Shown here: one piece after another, positions 25,657 through 33,120 of the stretch
Layout of the letters: each line of letters starts with the position of its first letter
Numbering within the stretch: position 1 is the stretch's first letter
From: Elusimicrobia bacterium HGW-Elusimicrobia-3
Lineage (GTDB): Bacteria > Elusimicrobiota > Elusimicrobia > Elusimicrobiales > UBA9959
Length of the DNA stretch: 52,934 nt
Reading direction: 5' to 3'
Assembly (NCBI GenBank): GCA_002840355.1
Contig: PHAL01000010.1
Coordinates: 1 to 52,934 of the forward strand
The notes under the pieces: model-generated
Seen by the model: only the letters and a program-made list of their open reading frames with translations
Told to the model about the DNA's origin: nothing
Database searches by the model: none
Position numbers and translations under genes: made by a program

Positions 25657-26445
25657 ATGAGCTGGAAAATTCAAAAGCGTATGGATGTAGGAACAAGCAA
25701 CCCAATCGTTGCCCGAATAATCATCGGCTTGTCAGAAGTCGCGGATTTCACAACCCTCGCGAAGGAAACCAAGAATAGATTGCAGGAGAACTGCCATGAA
25801 ATAGCAGAGTTTTTAATACATGCCGATAAAGCTGCTAAGCCTTTGATCGCTGAAATAAACAGCATTGTTGACGACTTAAATGTAAAAGGCGTACAAACAC
25901 AAGCCGATGGGCGATGCATCAATCTACCGCACACTTCTAAAATTGAAAATTCACGCCTATTTTTAAAATATGCTAAGCAGGCACTATCTGGCATTGCGCA
26001 CAATTTTCAGATCATATTTAACAAACCATATCAGGGACCACATTTTCACAAAATCAAAACTGAGTTCAACACAATATTTGGACAAGAAGACATTCTTACA
26101 CGCCTTATTACCGAAGACGAACCTTGGATAAAGCAATTAATTGAGTTGCGGAATGAAGACGAGCATCCCAATAGCGGAAAACCTTTTTTCAGCGACTTTG
26201 ACATAAACCGAGCCGCTAATGGATACGGCATAACACTACCGCTCTTCTTCAACGGCACCGCAATCAATAACATCCTTGAAGTTTTTAATTACAACCTTCT
26301 AACTTTTTCTGAAGAGGCCACTGTTCTTGCTTTGGAGAAATATTTTATGCCCAACATAACCTTGTTGGAAATACCAGAAAAAGACCGCAATCCAGATATT
26401 CCAAAACGCTACACCTTTGGCTTAAAGACAAAACCAATAGGGTGA
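25657..26445 (+). CDS. HEPN-like protein, putative ribonuclease/effector
   Basis: The 262-residue, mostly helical protein contains ELRNEDEHP, in which R165-N166-x3-H170 matches the RX4-6H motif (with the usual polar residue after Arg) of HEPN RNases. No other domain is recognised. It follows the STAND nuclease gene by 60 nt on the same strand and has the same A+T-rich composition, so both probably arrived together. HEPN proteins in defence loci cut RNA in abortive infection or act as toxins. The call rests on one short motif and on context; a non-catalytic HEPN or a chance match remains possible. Confidence 0.5.
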   Translation: MSWKIQKRMDVGTSNPIVARIIIGLSEVADFTTLAKETKNRLQENCHEIAEFLIHADKAAKPLIAEINSIVDDLNVKGVQTQADGRCINLPHTSKIENSRLFLKYAKQALSGIAHNFQIIFNKPYQGPHFHKIKTEFNTIFGQEDILTRLITEDEPWIKQLIELRNEDEHPNSGKPFFSDFDINRAANGYGITLPLFFNGTAINNILEVFNYNLLTFSEEATVLALEKYFMPNITLLEIPEKDRNPDIPKRYTFGLKTKPIG

Positions 26446-26484
26446 ATCAATTTAAAGATGTTCTAACTTTCTGATTATCACACA

Positions 26485-28353
26485 ATGGCTATCGTAATTC
26501 CGGATTCGGCTTTGGGGGACAGGGCTTACGGCATTAATGCCGGGGAGAAGTATCTCCTTAAGAAGCTCAGGGACGCGCTGCCGGCCGATTGCCTTGTCTG
26601 GCACAACGTCGAGCTGCCCAATCATTATCAGCCGGACATAGTGGTATATCTGCCGCGCTTCGGCATTCTCATCTTCGAGGTTAAGGATTGGGAGAAAGAG
26701 ACGCTTGCCCGGCTGGGCAAGGATTTCTGGGAGATAAACGCTGACGGCCGCCGCAAGCAGGTGCGGTCCCCGCTGGAGCAGGTGCGCAATTACTATTACG
26801 AACTGGCCCGGCTCTTTGAAAGCAAAAGAGTGCTGCTGCGGGGGGAAGGCAACTACAAAGGCTCCTTCAAGCTGCCCATAGCCTACGCGGCGGCTTTTAC
26901 CAGGCTCCGCCGTAAAGACCTGCCAGAGGAAGCCCTGCGCGAGCTGGACCCACGCAAATTCCTATTCCGGGACGACCTTGAGCCGCTCGGCAATACCGTA
27001 ACGGGGCCGGAGCTGGATAAATTCATGCGCTCGCTTTTCAGCCAGGCTTTCTGGCCTAACGAGCCGCTTTCTGCCGAAGAGCTGGACGCGCTGCGCGGCG
27101 CGCTGTACCCGGAGATCACTCTGACCAAAGAGTGCAAGACCGGGCCCAGGCGCATAATCCTGGACATAACCCAGGAGCAGATGGCCAAGAAGGCGGACTC
27201 CGGGCACACCATAGTGCGCGGTATCGCAGGCAGCGGCAAATCGCTGGTGCTGTGCGCCAAGGCGAAGATAATCGCCGAGGCCCACCCGGACTGGAAGACG
27301 CTGGTGATGTGCTTTAACAACAGCCTTAAAAGCCAGTTGGACTTTTACCTCACACACCTTAACGACATCTTCATCACCAAGCCGGCTAAGCCCAATTGGG
27401 AGGTGGGCGCCTTTTACGGATTCCTTTTCAAACTGGCCAAGGAGCTGGGATACAAGGACCTGCCGCACGACCTGTTCCAGCATGAAGGCGACGGCAACGA
27501 CGAGGCCTGCAGCGCGGTGGCAGGGGAGCACCTGCAGAGGATGGCGGCCCTGCCCGGCGCACCCAGGTACGACGCGCTGCTTATAGACGAGAGCCAGGAC
27601 TTCCATCACTCCTGGCTTAAGGGGCTAATGGGGTTCCTTAAATCTGAGACTAACTTCATTATTCTCGCCGAGGACCCCAACCAGAAGATATACAAACGCA
27701 ACTTCACGTACAAGGACGCAGGCATAAACGCAGTGGGGCGCGTGCGAAAACTGCCGGTGGCTTACCGCAGCACCAAAGAGATAATCTTTCCCGCGACGAT
27801 GCTGGTACAGAACTCCAACCCCGACGAGTTCTTCAAGCAGTACGTGGGCGAGGATAACTTTACGAGTCTCTTCAAAGAAGCAGGGGGCAATCCCCCGCAG
27901 GTTGTGTTGGTCCCCTGCGAGTTTGCCGGAGAATACCTGCTGGAGAATATCTGCAACGACATAAAGTCCGGGCTGGCATATTCAGACATCGCGGTGCTTT
28001 GCCCGAACAGGGAGCAGACCGGGAAGTTTCACGGTTACCTGGACCGGCACAAGATCCCGGCGTACTGGCTGGTCAAGGACGCCGAGGCGAAGAACAATTA
28101 CGACGCCGCCCTGGACAAGGTGCTTATAAGCACCGTGCACTCCGCCAAGGGTCTGGAGTTCGAGAAGGTTTACTTCATGAACCTGGAAATGTTCCCACTG
28201 GAGTATCTCAACGAGCGCGAGAACGCGAGCATGGTATACGTGGCCATGACCCGCGCCAAGAAACACCTCACCATAGTAAGCGGCAGCACCACCCCGACTT
28301 TCTCCAGGATCCGCGAAACAGTGCAGAAATACTGCACAGATGATGGAGGATAA
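26485..28353 (+). CDS. NERD nuclease-domain UvrD/Rep-like superfamily 1 helicase
   Basis: The 622-residue protein begins with a NERD (nuclease-related) domain: G20-E21 in NAGEKYLLKKL, D51 in QPDIVVY, and E65-V-K67 in FEVKDW. An SF1 helicase core follows: Walker A GIAGSGKS (246-253), Walker B LLIDESQD (365-372), STVHSAKGLEFEKV and VAMTRAKKHL, the UvrD motifs V and VI region. G+C content and ATA-rich isoleucine use return to the host style, so it was not part of the A+T-rich insert before it. NERD-helicases occur in defence loci (for example Nhi-like systems) and on plasmids. A strong terminator ends it. Confidence 0.88.
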   Translation: MAIVIPDSALGDRAYGINAGEKYLLKKLRDALPADCLVWHNVELPNHYQPDIVVYLPRFGILIFEVKDWEKETLARLGKDFWEINADGRRKQVRSPLEQVRNYYYELARLFESKRVLLRGEGNYKGSFKLPIAYAAAFTRLRRKDLPEEALRELDPRKFLFRDDLEPLGNTVTGPELDKFMRSLFSQAFWPNEPLSAEELDALRGALYPEITLTKECKTGPRRIILDITQEQMAKKADSGHTIVRGIAGSGKSLVLCAKAKIIAEAHPDWKTLVMCFNNSLKSQLDFYLTHLNDIFITKPAKPNWEVGAFYGFLFKLAKELGYKDLPHDLFQHEGDGNDEACSAVAGEHLQRMAALPGAPRYDALLIDESQDFHHSWLKGLMGFLKSETNFIILAEDPNQKIYKRNFTYKDAGINAVGRVRKLPVAYRSTKEIIFPATMLVQNSNPDEFFKQYVGEDNFTSLFKEAGGNPPQVVLVPCEFAGEYLLENICNDIKSGLAYSDIAVLCPNREQTGKFHGYLDRHKIPAYWLVKDAEAKNNYDAALDKVLISTVHSAKGLEFEKVYFMNLEMFPLEYLNERENASMVYVAMTRAKKHLTIVSGSTTPTFSRIRETVQKYCTDDGG

Positions 28354-28378
28354 GAGAAGAAGACCTGCTTTGTTCAAT

Positions 28379-28411
28379 AAAAGGCCGGAGGCTGAGACCT
28401 CCGGCCTTTTT
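28379..28411 (+). terminator. intrinsic terminator after the NERD-helicase gene
   Basis: A 13-bp stem AAAAGGCCGGAGG/CCTCCGGCCTTTT with a 6-nt loop (28392-28397) ends in TTTTT. The A-run on the left also makes it usable from the opposite strand. It separates the helicase from the restriction cassette. Confidence 0.92.
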
Positions 28412-28468
28412 GTTGTCTTTTATGTTACTCGGATTCTGTAGATCCATAGTCAACATATGCGATAGATT

Positions 28469-28478
28469 TGCTTAAGCA
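28469..28478. promoter_or_regulatory. operator-like palindrome before the HTH regulator gene
   Basis: TGCTTAAGCA is a perfect 10-bp palindrome whose end is 19 nt before the ATG of the XRE-family regulator at 28498. Controller proteins of restriction systems bind such dyads at their own promoter. A CATATG lies slightly upstream (28454-28459). Confidence 0.45.
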
Positions 28479-28497
28479 GATACCTGGGGACATTTAA

Positions 28498-28704
28498 ATG
28501 AAAATACTTAAAGATTTTGGTAAAAAGGTGCAGCTTTATCGAAAAAAGAAGGGGCTTTCGCAAGAAGAGCTCTCGTTTGTGGCCGATCTGCACAGAACCT
28601 ATATTAGCCAAATAGAAGCCGGCAATCGCAATGTCGCGCTAAAAAACATTGTCAAAATTGCAAAAGCCTTAGGAGTTAGCCCTAAAGATCTCTTTGACAA
28701 GTGA
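28498..28704 (+). CDS. XRE-family HTH regulator, restriction controller (C protein)-like
   Basis: The 68-residue protein is a single Cro/C1-type helix-turn-helix domain: GKKVQLYRKKKGLSQEEL, then the recognition region LHRTYISQIEAGNRN and IVKIAKALGV. Size and sequence resemble controller proteins of restriction-modification loci. It is the first gene of an A+T-rich cassette; the next gene starts four bases after its stop, so it is co-transcribed with the nuclease genes. A perfect palindrome just upstream is a candidate binding site for autoregulation. Confidence 0.88.
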   Translation: MKILKDFGKKVQLYRKKKGLSQEELSFVADLHRTYISQIEAGNRNVALKNIVKIAKALGVSPKDLFDK

Positions 28705-28708
28705 TGCC

Positions 28709-29731
28709 ATGAAGCCACTAATCAAATACCAGGGATATTCCAGAAAGGAAGTCCACGATATCTTTGAGCCTCACACACGGTTTGTTCCTAGAGGTGGACC
28801 ATGGGGAAACTGGGGCGCAATTAAGATAGATAAGCGACCCGGTGATTATGTCTTCCTCGCCACTTTGGGGACCACACAGTCTGGGCATAAATTCGATGAG
28901 GGGATAACTGAGGATGGGGTTTTGACTTGGCAATCGCAGCCGGGACAGGCGCTAAAGGAAGCGAGAATTAGGGAATGGATTCGGCATGATGAGTCTAAAA
29001 ACTCAATTTACTTCTTTCTTCGAATTAATAAGAGAAAGAACTCTCAATATACATACTTGGGTTTGCTGAAATACATCTCGCATGACACAAATAGAGAAAA
29101 GCCTGTTTATTTCCACTGGCAGATACTTGATTGGGACATAACACAACGGGATTTAGACAGAACTGGCATAAAGCTAAGTAAGCCCACATCTGAGCCAAGA
29201 GATATCAAGCTTGATTCGCTAGTTGCTGGCGAGCCACCAGCCAGGTATGAAGCGAAAGCCCAGGGCACAGAAGTGTTTCGTTCAAAGAAAAAGCCAGATT
29301 ACGCCAAGAGAGATGAGAAAAATAAAAAGATTGGCGATGCTGGTGAACTACTGGTCCTAAAATCAGAGATAGAGCTTCTAAAAAAAGAAGGGCTCCTCGA
29401 ATTGGCCGAGAAAGTTCGGCATACATCTAAACTCATCGGAGACTCTGCCGGTTACGATATCGAGTCATACAACAAAGATGGGGGAATCAAATACATTGAA
29501 GTAAAGACGACCCAAGGGGGGAACGATACTGATTTCTTTATGAGTAGCAATGAGGTTGCATTCAGTGAGTCCCACCCAGACAATTACTTCATATACCGGG
29601 TTTATGACTTTTCTGAAAAGGAAAACTCGGCCAAGTTCTTTGTTATAAATGGGGACCTTAAGAAAAGCCTTACTCTTACCCCTGTCCAATACCGGCTTAG
29701 TTGCCGAAGTCTAAAAGAGCAGGCCCAGTAA
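28709..29731 (+). CDS. DUF3427 + DUF3883 protein, predicted restriction endonuclease
   Basis: The 340-residue protein has two regions. The first (about 1-140; YSRKEVHDIF, RFVPRGGPWGNWG, FLATLGTTQSGHKFDE) resembles the DUF3427 domain found at the end of certain helicases. The second (about 205-320) matches DUF3883, a PD-(D/E)XK nuclease fold: E213 in GDAGE, D250 in DSAGYDIESY, E264-V-K266 in IEVKTT. The start at 28709 is chosen because it lies just past the regulator stop; an earlier TTG overlaps that gene. It is followed after one base by the SRA-like/HNH gene. A nuclease acting on modified or foreign DNA is the likely role. Confidence 0.8.
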   Translation: MKPLIKYQGYSRKEVHDIFEPHTRFVPRGGPWGNWGAIKIDKRPGDYVFLATLGTTQSGHKFDEGITEDGVLTWQSQPGQALKEARIREWIRHDESKNSIYFFLRINKRKNSQYTYLGLLKYISHDTNREKPVYFHWQILDWDITQRDLDRTGIKLSKPTSEPRDIKLDSLVAGEPPARYEAKAQGTEVFRSKKKPDYAKRDEKNKKIGDAGELLVLKSEIELLKKEGLLELAEKVRHTSKLIGDSAGYDIESYNKDGGIKYIEVKTTQGGNDTDFFMSSNEVAFSESHPDNYFIYRVYDFSEKENSAKFFVINGDLKKSLTLTPVQYRLSCRSLKEQAQ

Positions 29732-29732
29732 A

Positions 29733-30428
29733 ATGAAAGACAACATCATTCGTTATCGCGAGATGTGTGCGGCTGAGCAGCATGATATGCTGCAAAAGGG
29801 AATGAATTTCAGACTTAATCCGCAGTACTCGGTTCTTTTGATGTCTCAAAGGACTAATGCTCCATATAAAGATGCTATTCACCCTGACGGCATAACAATT
29901 GAATACGAAGGGCATGACCTGCCCAGATCACAGCAGATACGCGACCCTAAAACCGTGGACCAGCCCAGATTTACCCGGGGTGGGAAGCCAACTGAAAACG
30001 GCAAGTTCGCAGATGCAGTAGATCAATATAAAAAAGATCCAACCAAATGCGAGATTGTGCGGATGTATGAAAAAGTCTTTGACGGGGTTTGGTCGGAAAA
30101 AGGATTCTTTAAGCTTATTGACTACAAGATTGTGAATGATGGTACTCGGAAGGTGTTCCGATTCATATTGGAAGAGGTCGAGGTTAGTTTCGAGCACAAG
30201 AAAGTTGAAATCACTCTAGGCAAAGAGCGCAGCAGGATTATTCCTAGTTCAGTTAAGAAAGAGGTCTGGGCGCGAGATGGTGGCAAATGCGTTATGTGCG
30301 GTTCCACCGATGAGCTGCATTTTGACCACGACCTGCCTTATTCCAAGGGCGGAACCAGCATCACTGCTGCAAATGTCCGAATCCTCTGCGCCCGCCACAA
30401 CCTTCAGAAAAGTGCAAAGATTGAGTGA
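29733..30428 (+). CDS. SRA/YDG-like domain + HNH endonuclease (McrA-type)
   Basis: The 231-residue protein joins an SRA/YDG-like module (about 25-155; NPQYSVLLMSQR, IEYEGHDLPRS, DPKTVDQP, VRMYEKVFDGVW, GFFKLIDY) to a C-terminal HNH domain. The HNH shows zinc pairs C186-x2-C189 and C219-x2-H222 and the catalytic HFDHD (196-200), with a PYSKGGT loop. SRA domains flip out modified cytosines; related Streptomyces ScoMcrA also reads phosphorothioate DNA. This fits a type IV, modification-dependent restriction enzyme. The start lies one base after the stop of the DUF3883 gene. Confidence 0.83.
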   Translation: MKDNIIRYREMCAAEQHDMLQKGMNFRLNPQYSVLLMSQRTNAPYKDAIHPDGITIEYEGHDLPRSQQIRDPKTVDQPRFTRGGKPTENGKFADAVDQYKKDPTKCEIVRMYEKVFDGVWSEKGFFKLIDYKIVNDGTRKVFRFILEEVEVSFEHKKVEITLGKERSRIIPSSVKKEVWARDGGKCVMCGSTDELHFDHDLPYSKGGTSITAANVRILCARHNLQKSAKIE

Positions 30429-30490
30429 GATCGTCTGCGTCAGTTATATTCAGTAGTTAAAAAGACACACAGATTACCCAAGGAGCATTT

Positions 30491-32269
30491 ATGATAACCC
30501 CAAAGTCATCAAAGATTGAGGAGATTCTTAATTCTTCAACCAAATACGAAGTTCCTAAATATCAGCGGGCGTATTCTTGGGGGAAAAGTGAAGCGGTTGA
30601 GTTTTTGGAAGACTTAACAAGTTATGCAGAGGCAAATGGGGGGAAAAAGATTCGCCTATTTCTAGGGACAATGATCTTTGATACCTCCTCCGAGGATGAA
30701 AAGATATTAAAGGTAGTGGACGGGCAACAGCGAATAACAACGATCATGCTCCTCTTGATTGCCTGCCGGAACCTGGCAAAGAAGATTAATGACACAAGAC
30801 TGGCCCAGGAAATTCAAAGACTGATTACCTTTACAAATTTAACTAATGCGCAGGAGGATGGGGAAAAGCTGATGGTCTCAGAGTCGATAAAGAATATCTT
30901 CAATGAGATTTCCAAATTTGAGTGGAATGGAGACTTCCCAACAAAACTTGGGCTAAAACATATTAAGCGTCAGGTGAATCGGGTAAAACCTATCTATGAT
31001 TTCTTTTGGGATGAAATTTCAAATTATGATTCACGGCAACTCAGCACATTCCTTGATGCGATTTACAACTCATATATAGTTCGGATCGATATCCGCGATA
31101 CAGTTGAGGCATTCAGCATCTTTGAGCGGACAAATGCTCGCGGGATGGACCTTGAAGCCTCAGATCTCTTGAAAAACTTTCTTTTTTCAAAGGGTGTTGC
31201 TGGATTAGAGGAGAGCTGGGCTCAGATCAGTGACAATGCTGATGGGAACATCCTCCGAATGTTGAAGTATTTTTACGTTTCAAAGCATGGCTATGTCAGC
31301 AAGGCGGATCTCTACAAAAGGATTAGAGAATACGGGGATGTAATTACTGCACCTGTTCTGGTTGAAGAATTAAAGGACTTCGCTGAATATTTTGCAGCAA
31401 TTAGAATGTCAGATGTAAATGGGATTCGAGAATATTTTGAAAAGATTGGGCATGTAACCATTGCAAAAGATGCTGACAAATATGAGGATTTGCATGTTTC
31501 GCTTGAGGGATTGCGGTTGTTTAAGGTTTCGCAGATCTATCCGCTAATCTATTCTGCCATAGAATGCTTTAAGCGTGCTGGTGGGGCTAGCGACAAGACC
31601 CTTTCAAAGAAATTTATAAGCTTAATCAAGGCGCTTGAAAGGTATCACTTTGTAAACAACGCCATTTGTGAAAGGATTGGCAATGAGGTTGAAAAGCCAT
31701 ATGCTGACTTCTGTCTTAAATACGCAAAATCAGACAAGTTTGCGGAAATAACACAGGAATTGGTTGGAGTGCTAAAGAATAAGCTCGCCCACAAGGATGA
31801 GTTTGTCTCGAGGTTTACAGATCTCAGTTATTCTCAAGACTCAATCCCGTTGCTTTCCTATATATTTGATAGGACAAACAATTACTCGCTTGCCCCCGGC
31901 CAAAGAGTGAGAATATACAACTCCGATCAAAAGGTTTTGCGAAAAAACCACAACATAGAGCACTTTTACCCACAGAAACCCGAGGCAGAGATGAAAAAAG
32001 ATTCGCACACTCAAGAGGTTGTCGATAATATCGGGAATCTGCTTGCCATTAGCTTCCGAGTCAACTCAAAGCTCGGAAATATAAGCCCAGAAAAGAAGGT
32101 GGCTAAGTTGCGCGGTTCACTAGACAAGGAAATAATGAATACCCCTTACGTCAAAGATTTTCTCAACAAGTATGGGGGAAATGCTTCCGCGTGGAATAAA
32201 AAGATGATTGAGACGAGGGCCAAAGATCTAGCGAACGAGTCTTACGATAAAATCTGGAAGTTCGAATAA
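30491..32269 (+). CDS. DUF262/DUF1524 protein (GmrSD/SspE-like nuclease)
   Basis: The 592-residue protein has an N-terminal DUF262 (ParB-like) NTPase domain with VPKYQRAYSW near 18-27 and the family signature D77-G-Q-Q-R81, a helical middle, and a C-terminal DUF1524 His-Me finger nuclease with H487-N-I-E-H491 in HNIEHFYPQ and VVDNIGNLL. The same layout occurs in GmrSD, which cuts glucosylated hydroxymethylcytosine DNA, and in SspE, which works with phosphorothioate systems. It lies 62 nt behind the SRA-HNH gene in an A+T-rich cassette. No methyltransferase or dnd/ssp modification genes are in the window, so modification-dependent attack on phage DNA is the more likely mode. Confidence 0.88.
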   Translation: MITPKSSKIEEILNSSTKYEVPKYQRAYSWGKSEAVEFLEDLTSYAEANGGKKIRLFLGTMIFDTSSEDEKILKVVDGQQRITTIMLLLIACRNLAKKINDTRLAQEIQRLITFTNLTNAQEDGEKLMVSESIKNIFNEISKFEWNGDFPTKLGLKHIKRQVNRVKPIYDFFWDEISNYDSRQLSTFLDAIYNSYIVRIDIRDTVEAFSIFERTNARGMDLEASDLLKNFLFSKGVAGLEESWAQISDNADGNILRMLKYFYVSKHGYVSKADLYKRIREYGDVITAPVLVEELKDFAEYFAAIRMSDVNGIREYFEKIGHVTIAKDADKYEDLHVSLEGLRLFKVSQIYPLIYSAIECFKRAGGASDKTLSKKFISLIKALERYHFVNNAICERIGNEVEKPYADFCLKYAKSDKFAEITQELVGVLKNKLAHKDEFVSRFTDLSYSQDSIPLLSYIFDRTNNYSLAPGQRVRIYNSDQKVLRKNHNIEHFYPQKPEAEMKKDSHTQEVVDNIGNLLAISFRVNSKLGNISPEKKVAKLRGSLDKEIMNTPYVKDFLNKYGGNASAWNKKMIETRAKDLANESYDKIWKFE

Positions 32270-32308
32270 GGTATTCTTATTTCTTAATCTTGTAGTGGAG
32301 GAAAGTGT

Positions 32309-32458
32309 ATGATAAACAAAAAAACAGTCAGTGCGATGAAGAAAGTAGACAAGGCATTGGCAACAATCGAGGAAGTTATAAAAGAGCTTAAGGAAGCAAG
32401 AAAGATATTTCGTAGAAGCATTGGCCAGCAAGGGCGGCAGATGCACAAGGGTAGATAG
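32309..32458 (+). CDS. small 49-residue coiled-coil protein
   Basis: A short reading frame begins with ATG at 32309, seven bases after a perfect GGAGG ribosome-binding site (32297-32301). The peptide is a single amphipathic basic helix: MKKVDKALATIEEV followed by IKELKEARKIFRR and a polar tail. It follows the DUF262 gene by 39 nt and shares its A+T-rich composition. Function is unknown; candidates are an inhibitor, a regulator or a structural partner of the nuclease upstream. The strong ribosome-binding site is the main evidence that it is real. Confidence 0.6.
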   Translation: MINKKTVSAMKKVDKALATIEEVIKELKEARKIFRRSIGQQGRQMHKGR

Positions 32459-32512
32459 TCAGCCTTATTTATTCGATGAGGTGGCGGGGACCGATGCAAC
32501 TGCGCCGGCTAG

Positions 32513-32848
32513 CCCACTGTCTTCTTCGACATTACGCCGCACCCCTGCCAGGCGCGTATCCTTGAAGCGCTCCAGGCAGAGCGCGAATACCGCAAGTCCT
32601 TCAAAAACCTTATTGTTGCCGTCGCCGGCACCGGTAAAAACATTATTGCCGCGCTGGATTAGAAAAATTACTGCCTGGCCAACGGCAACAGGCGGCCCAG
32701 GCGCCTGTTTATAGCGCACCGCGACGAAATTCTCGACCAGAACCTGGTCACCATGCGCAATGTCTTAAAGGATCCCGACTTCGGGGCGCGCATGGACGGC
32801 AACCACGGTACGCCCGCAGATATGAGCCACGTGTTCTGTACTATCTGA
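32513..32848 (+). pseudogene. remnant of a DEAD-family (DUF3427-type) helicase
   Basis: One frame encodes a helicase N-terminus: QARILEALQAEREYRKS, then Walker A-like NLIVAVAGTGKN, then motif Ia region RRLFIAHRDEIL and a RNVLKDPDFGARMDG segment. A stop codon interrupts it after AALD (the codon after GCG CTG GAT), another ends it at 32846, and a stop lies just before 32513. The lysine of Walker A is kept but the next residue is Asn. The family usually carries phospholipase-D-like and DUF3427 domains. Only about 110 codons remain. The DNA is GC-rich, unlike the cassette before it. Confidence 0.8.
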
Positions 32849-33050
32849 GCAATTTCCCGTCGGACTTTATGTTTCAGCTAACACCTGCAGAGGTTAAAAA
32901 TGGTTATCACAGATTGTGATATCCAATTCTCATAAGATGGGATTGCGCAAGCGGCCGCGCACTTTTACCGAGAACGGTGTCGCCATGCTTTCAAGTGTTT
33001 TGAAAAGCCGCCGCGCGATAGATGTTAATATCCAGATAATGCGCACCTGA
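32839..33050 (+). pseudogene. remnant of an ORF6N-domain protein, frameshifted
   Basis: Directly joined to the helicase remnant, in another frame, is [17 protein letters not shown]. After a one-base frame change near 32900, it continues as [24 protein letters not shown] and [13 protein letters not shown], then stops at 33048. These are the signature blocks of the ORF6N domain, a DNA-binding module spread by phages and mobile elements. The start is missing and the frame is broken, so it is not functional. It fuses without a gap to the helicase fragment, which points to deletion between two former genes. Confidence 0.82.
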
Positions 33051-33112
33051 TTCTGGGCGGGTTGCCCTTTTTGTAGAATGTAGGTGCGGGATCCTTCCAT
33101 GGCGCGGCGCGG

Positions 33113-33118
33113 TATAAT
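33113..33118 (+). promoter_or_regulatory. TATAAT box immediately before the 33121 start codon
   Basis: A perfect TATAAT ends two bases before the ATG of the next gene. A normal -10 to +1 distance would put transcription start inside the coding region, so either the transcript is leaderless with a short spacing, or the box is coincidental. No -35 is seen. Confidence 0.3.
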
Positions 33119-33120
33119 TA

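Noticed and set aside
18640-32458. Integrase or transposase bounding the island
   Set aside because: I looked for recombinase motifs and terminal repeats at both ends of the A+T-rich blocks and found none; the route of transfer is not visible.
32421-32714. 97-codon frame in the gene graveyard
   Set aside because: It is out of frame with the helicase remnant, low in complexity, and overlaps the small coiled-coil gene.
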